Of a stretch of 20,148 nt of DNA, positions 19,963 through 20,148 are shown one piece after another. Both the position numbers and the translations under genes were made by a program. Under the pieces are notes generated by a model. That model ran no database searches. It saw only the letters and a list, made by a program, of their open reading frames with translations, and was not told the origin of the DNA. This stretch comes from DATLCI01 sp035526435 (GTDB taxonomy: Bacteria; Acidobacteriota; Terriglobia; Terriglobales; Acidobacteriaceae). The stretch is taken from NCBI GenBank assembly GCA_035526435.1, contig DATLCI010000007.1, positions 1-20,148 of the forward strand, read 5' to 3'. The number at the start of each line of letters is the position of its first letter. The first letter of the stretch is position 1.

Positions 19963-20148
19963 TTATTCGTTGAACAGGAGGGGCTGTTCCGCGGCGACCT
20001 TGGCGGTGCGCCGTCGTCCCTGCATCCCTCCGATTACTGAGAGCACCGTCAGAGACGACAGGGCGCTGCGCGGTACAAACATCCGCTGGGTATTCGAGCG
20101 GGTGTCGGGCGGATTTAAAAGAAACCCATCGGGATGGAGTTGGGTAAG
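19963..20148 (-). CDS. C-terminal end of an unrecognised protein, N-terminus beyond window
   Basis: An open frame runs from the right window edge to a TAA at 19963, giving 61 residues of C-terminal sequence. It includes F-L-L-N-P-P-D-T-R-S-N-T-Q-R-M-F-V-P-R-S-A-L, then a short hydrophobic strand (L-T-V-L-S-V-I-G-G) and a basic, Gln-rich end finishing P-L-L-F-N-E. Strong protein-like composition and an uninterrupted frame make it a real gene. The order N-P-P-D...R-M-F-V-P-R recalls small acidobacterial proteins of unknown function, but I cannot name the family. It lies 63 nt upstream of lpxD on the same strand and is probably in its operon. Confidence 0.65.
   Translation of the reverse strand, partial: LTQLHPDGFLLNPPDTRSNTQRMFVPRSALSSLTVLSVIGGMQGRRRTAKVAAEQPLLFNE

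Noticed and set aside
1..20148. Mobile elements, CRISPR arrays, tRNA genes or phage genes
   Set aside because: No transposase, integrase, regular spaced repeats, attachment-site duplications or tRNA-like cloverleaf ends were seen by eye; a tRNAscan or CRISPR search could confirm this.

Overview
The window looks like chromosomal DNA from a Gram-negative bacterium, most likely an acidobacterium of the Terriglobia (Koribacter-like) group. The evidence is lpxD (lipid A), meso-diaminopimelate genes, a PCYCGC-type secreted protein, frequent TTG/GTG starts, many genes without a clear Shine-Dalgarno, and moderately high GC. The phylum is an inference from protein character. I see no tRNA, rRNA, CRISPR array, insertion sequence or phage gene. 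It reads as core chromosome with some accessory signalling genes.

Left part (1-3142). A truncated SIMPL-domain secreted protein and a small membrane protein are followed by a minus-strand pair: a REC-HD-GYP response regulator and a pterin-4a-carbinolamine dehydratase. A 547-bp gene-poor stretch with a 25-bp tandem duplication then leads to an ECF-type sigma factor that ends at a strong intrinsic terminator.

Middle left (3143-7424, minus strand). A TPR protein, YvcK/GlmR and GlmU form a tight operon with a good sigma70-type promoter at 6888-6916. GlmU makes UDP-GlcNAc, and YvcK/GlmR is a UDP-GlcNAc-responsive regulator in Firmicutes, so this looks like a cell-wall precursor module. A short disordered hydrophilic protein follows glmU. 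A PCYCHC-motif secreted protein lies upstream and is divergent from lepB.

Middle right (7523-12998, plus strand). Signal peptidase I overlaps by 4 nt a secreted HELTH metalloprotease-like protein. Then come methylthioadenosine phosphorylase, a PfkB-family kinase and a polytopic GT-C-type glycosyltransferase-like protein, spaced by 2-4 nt.

Right part (13042-17683, plus strand). mgtC-dapF-ldcA-mpl-plsC form a very tight operon with gaps of 2, 9 and 3 nt and one 4-nt overlap. LdcA and Mpl are murein-recycling enzymes and DapF makes the meso-DAP that the recycled peptide contains. The most striking observation is that this DapF has serine at both positions where the family carries its catalytic cysteines, while the substrate-binding motifs remain.

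Far right (17652-20148, minus strand). A protein truncated at its N-terminus by the window edge, lpxD, a REC-PAS protein and a small lipoprotein probably form one operon. The lipoprotein gene overlaps the 3' end of plsC convergently by 32 nt.
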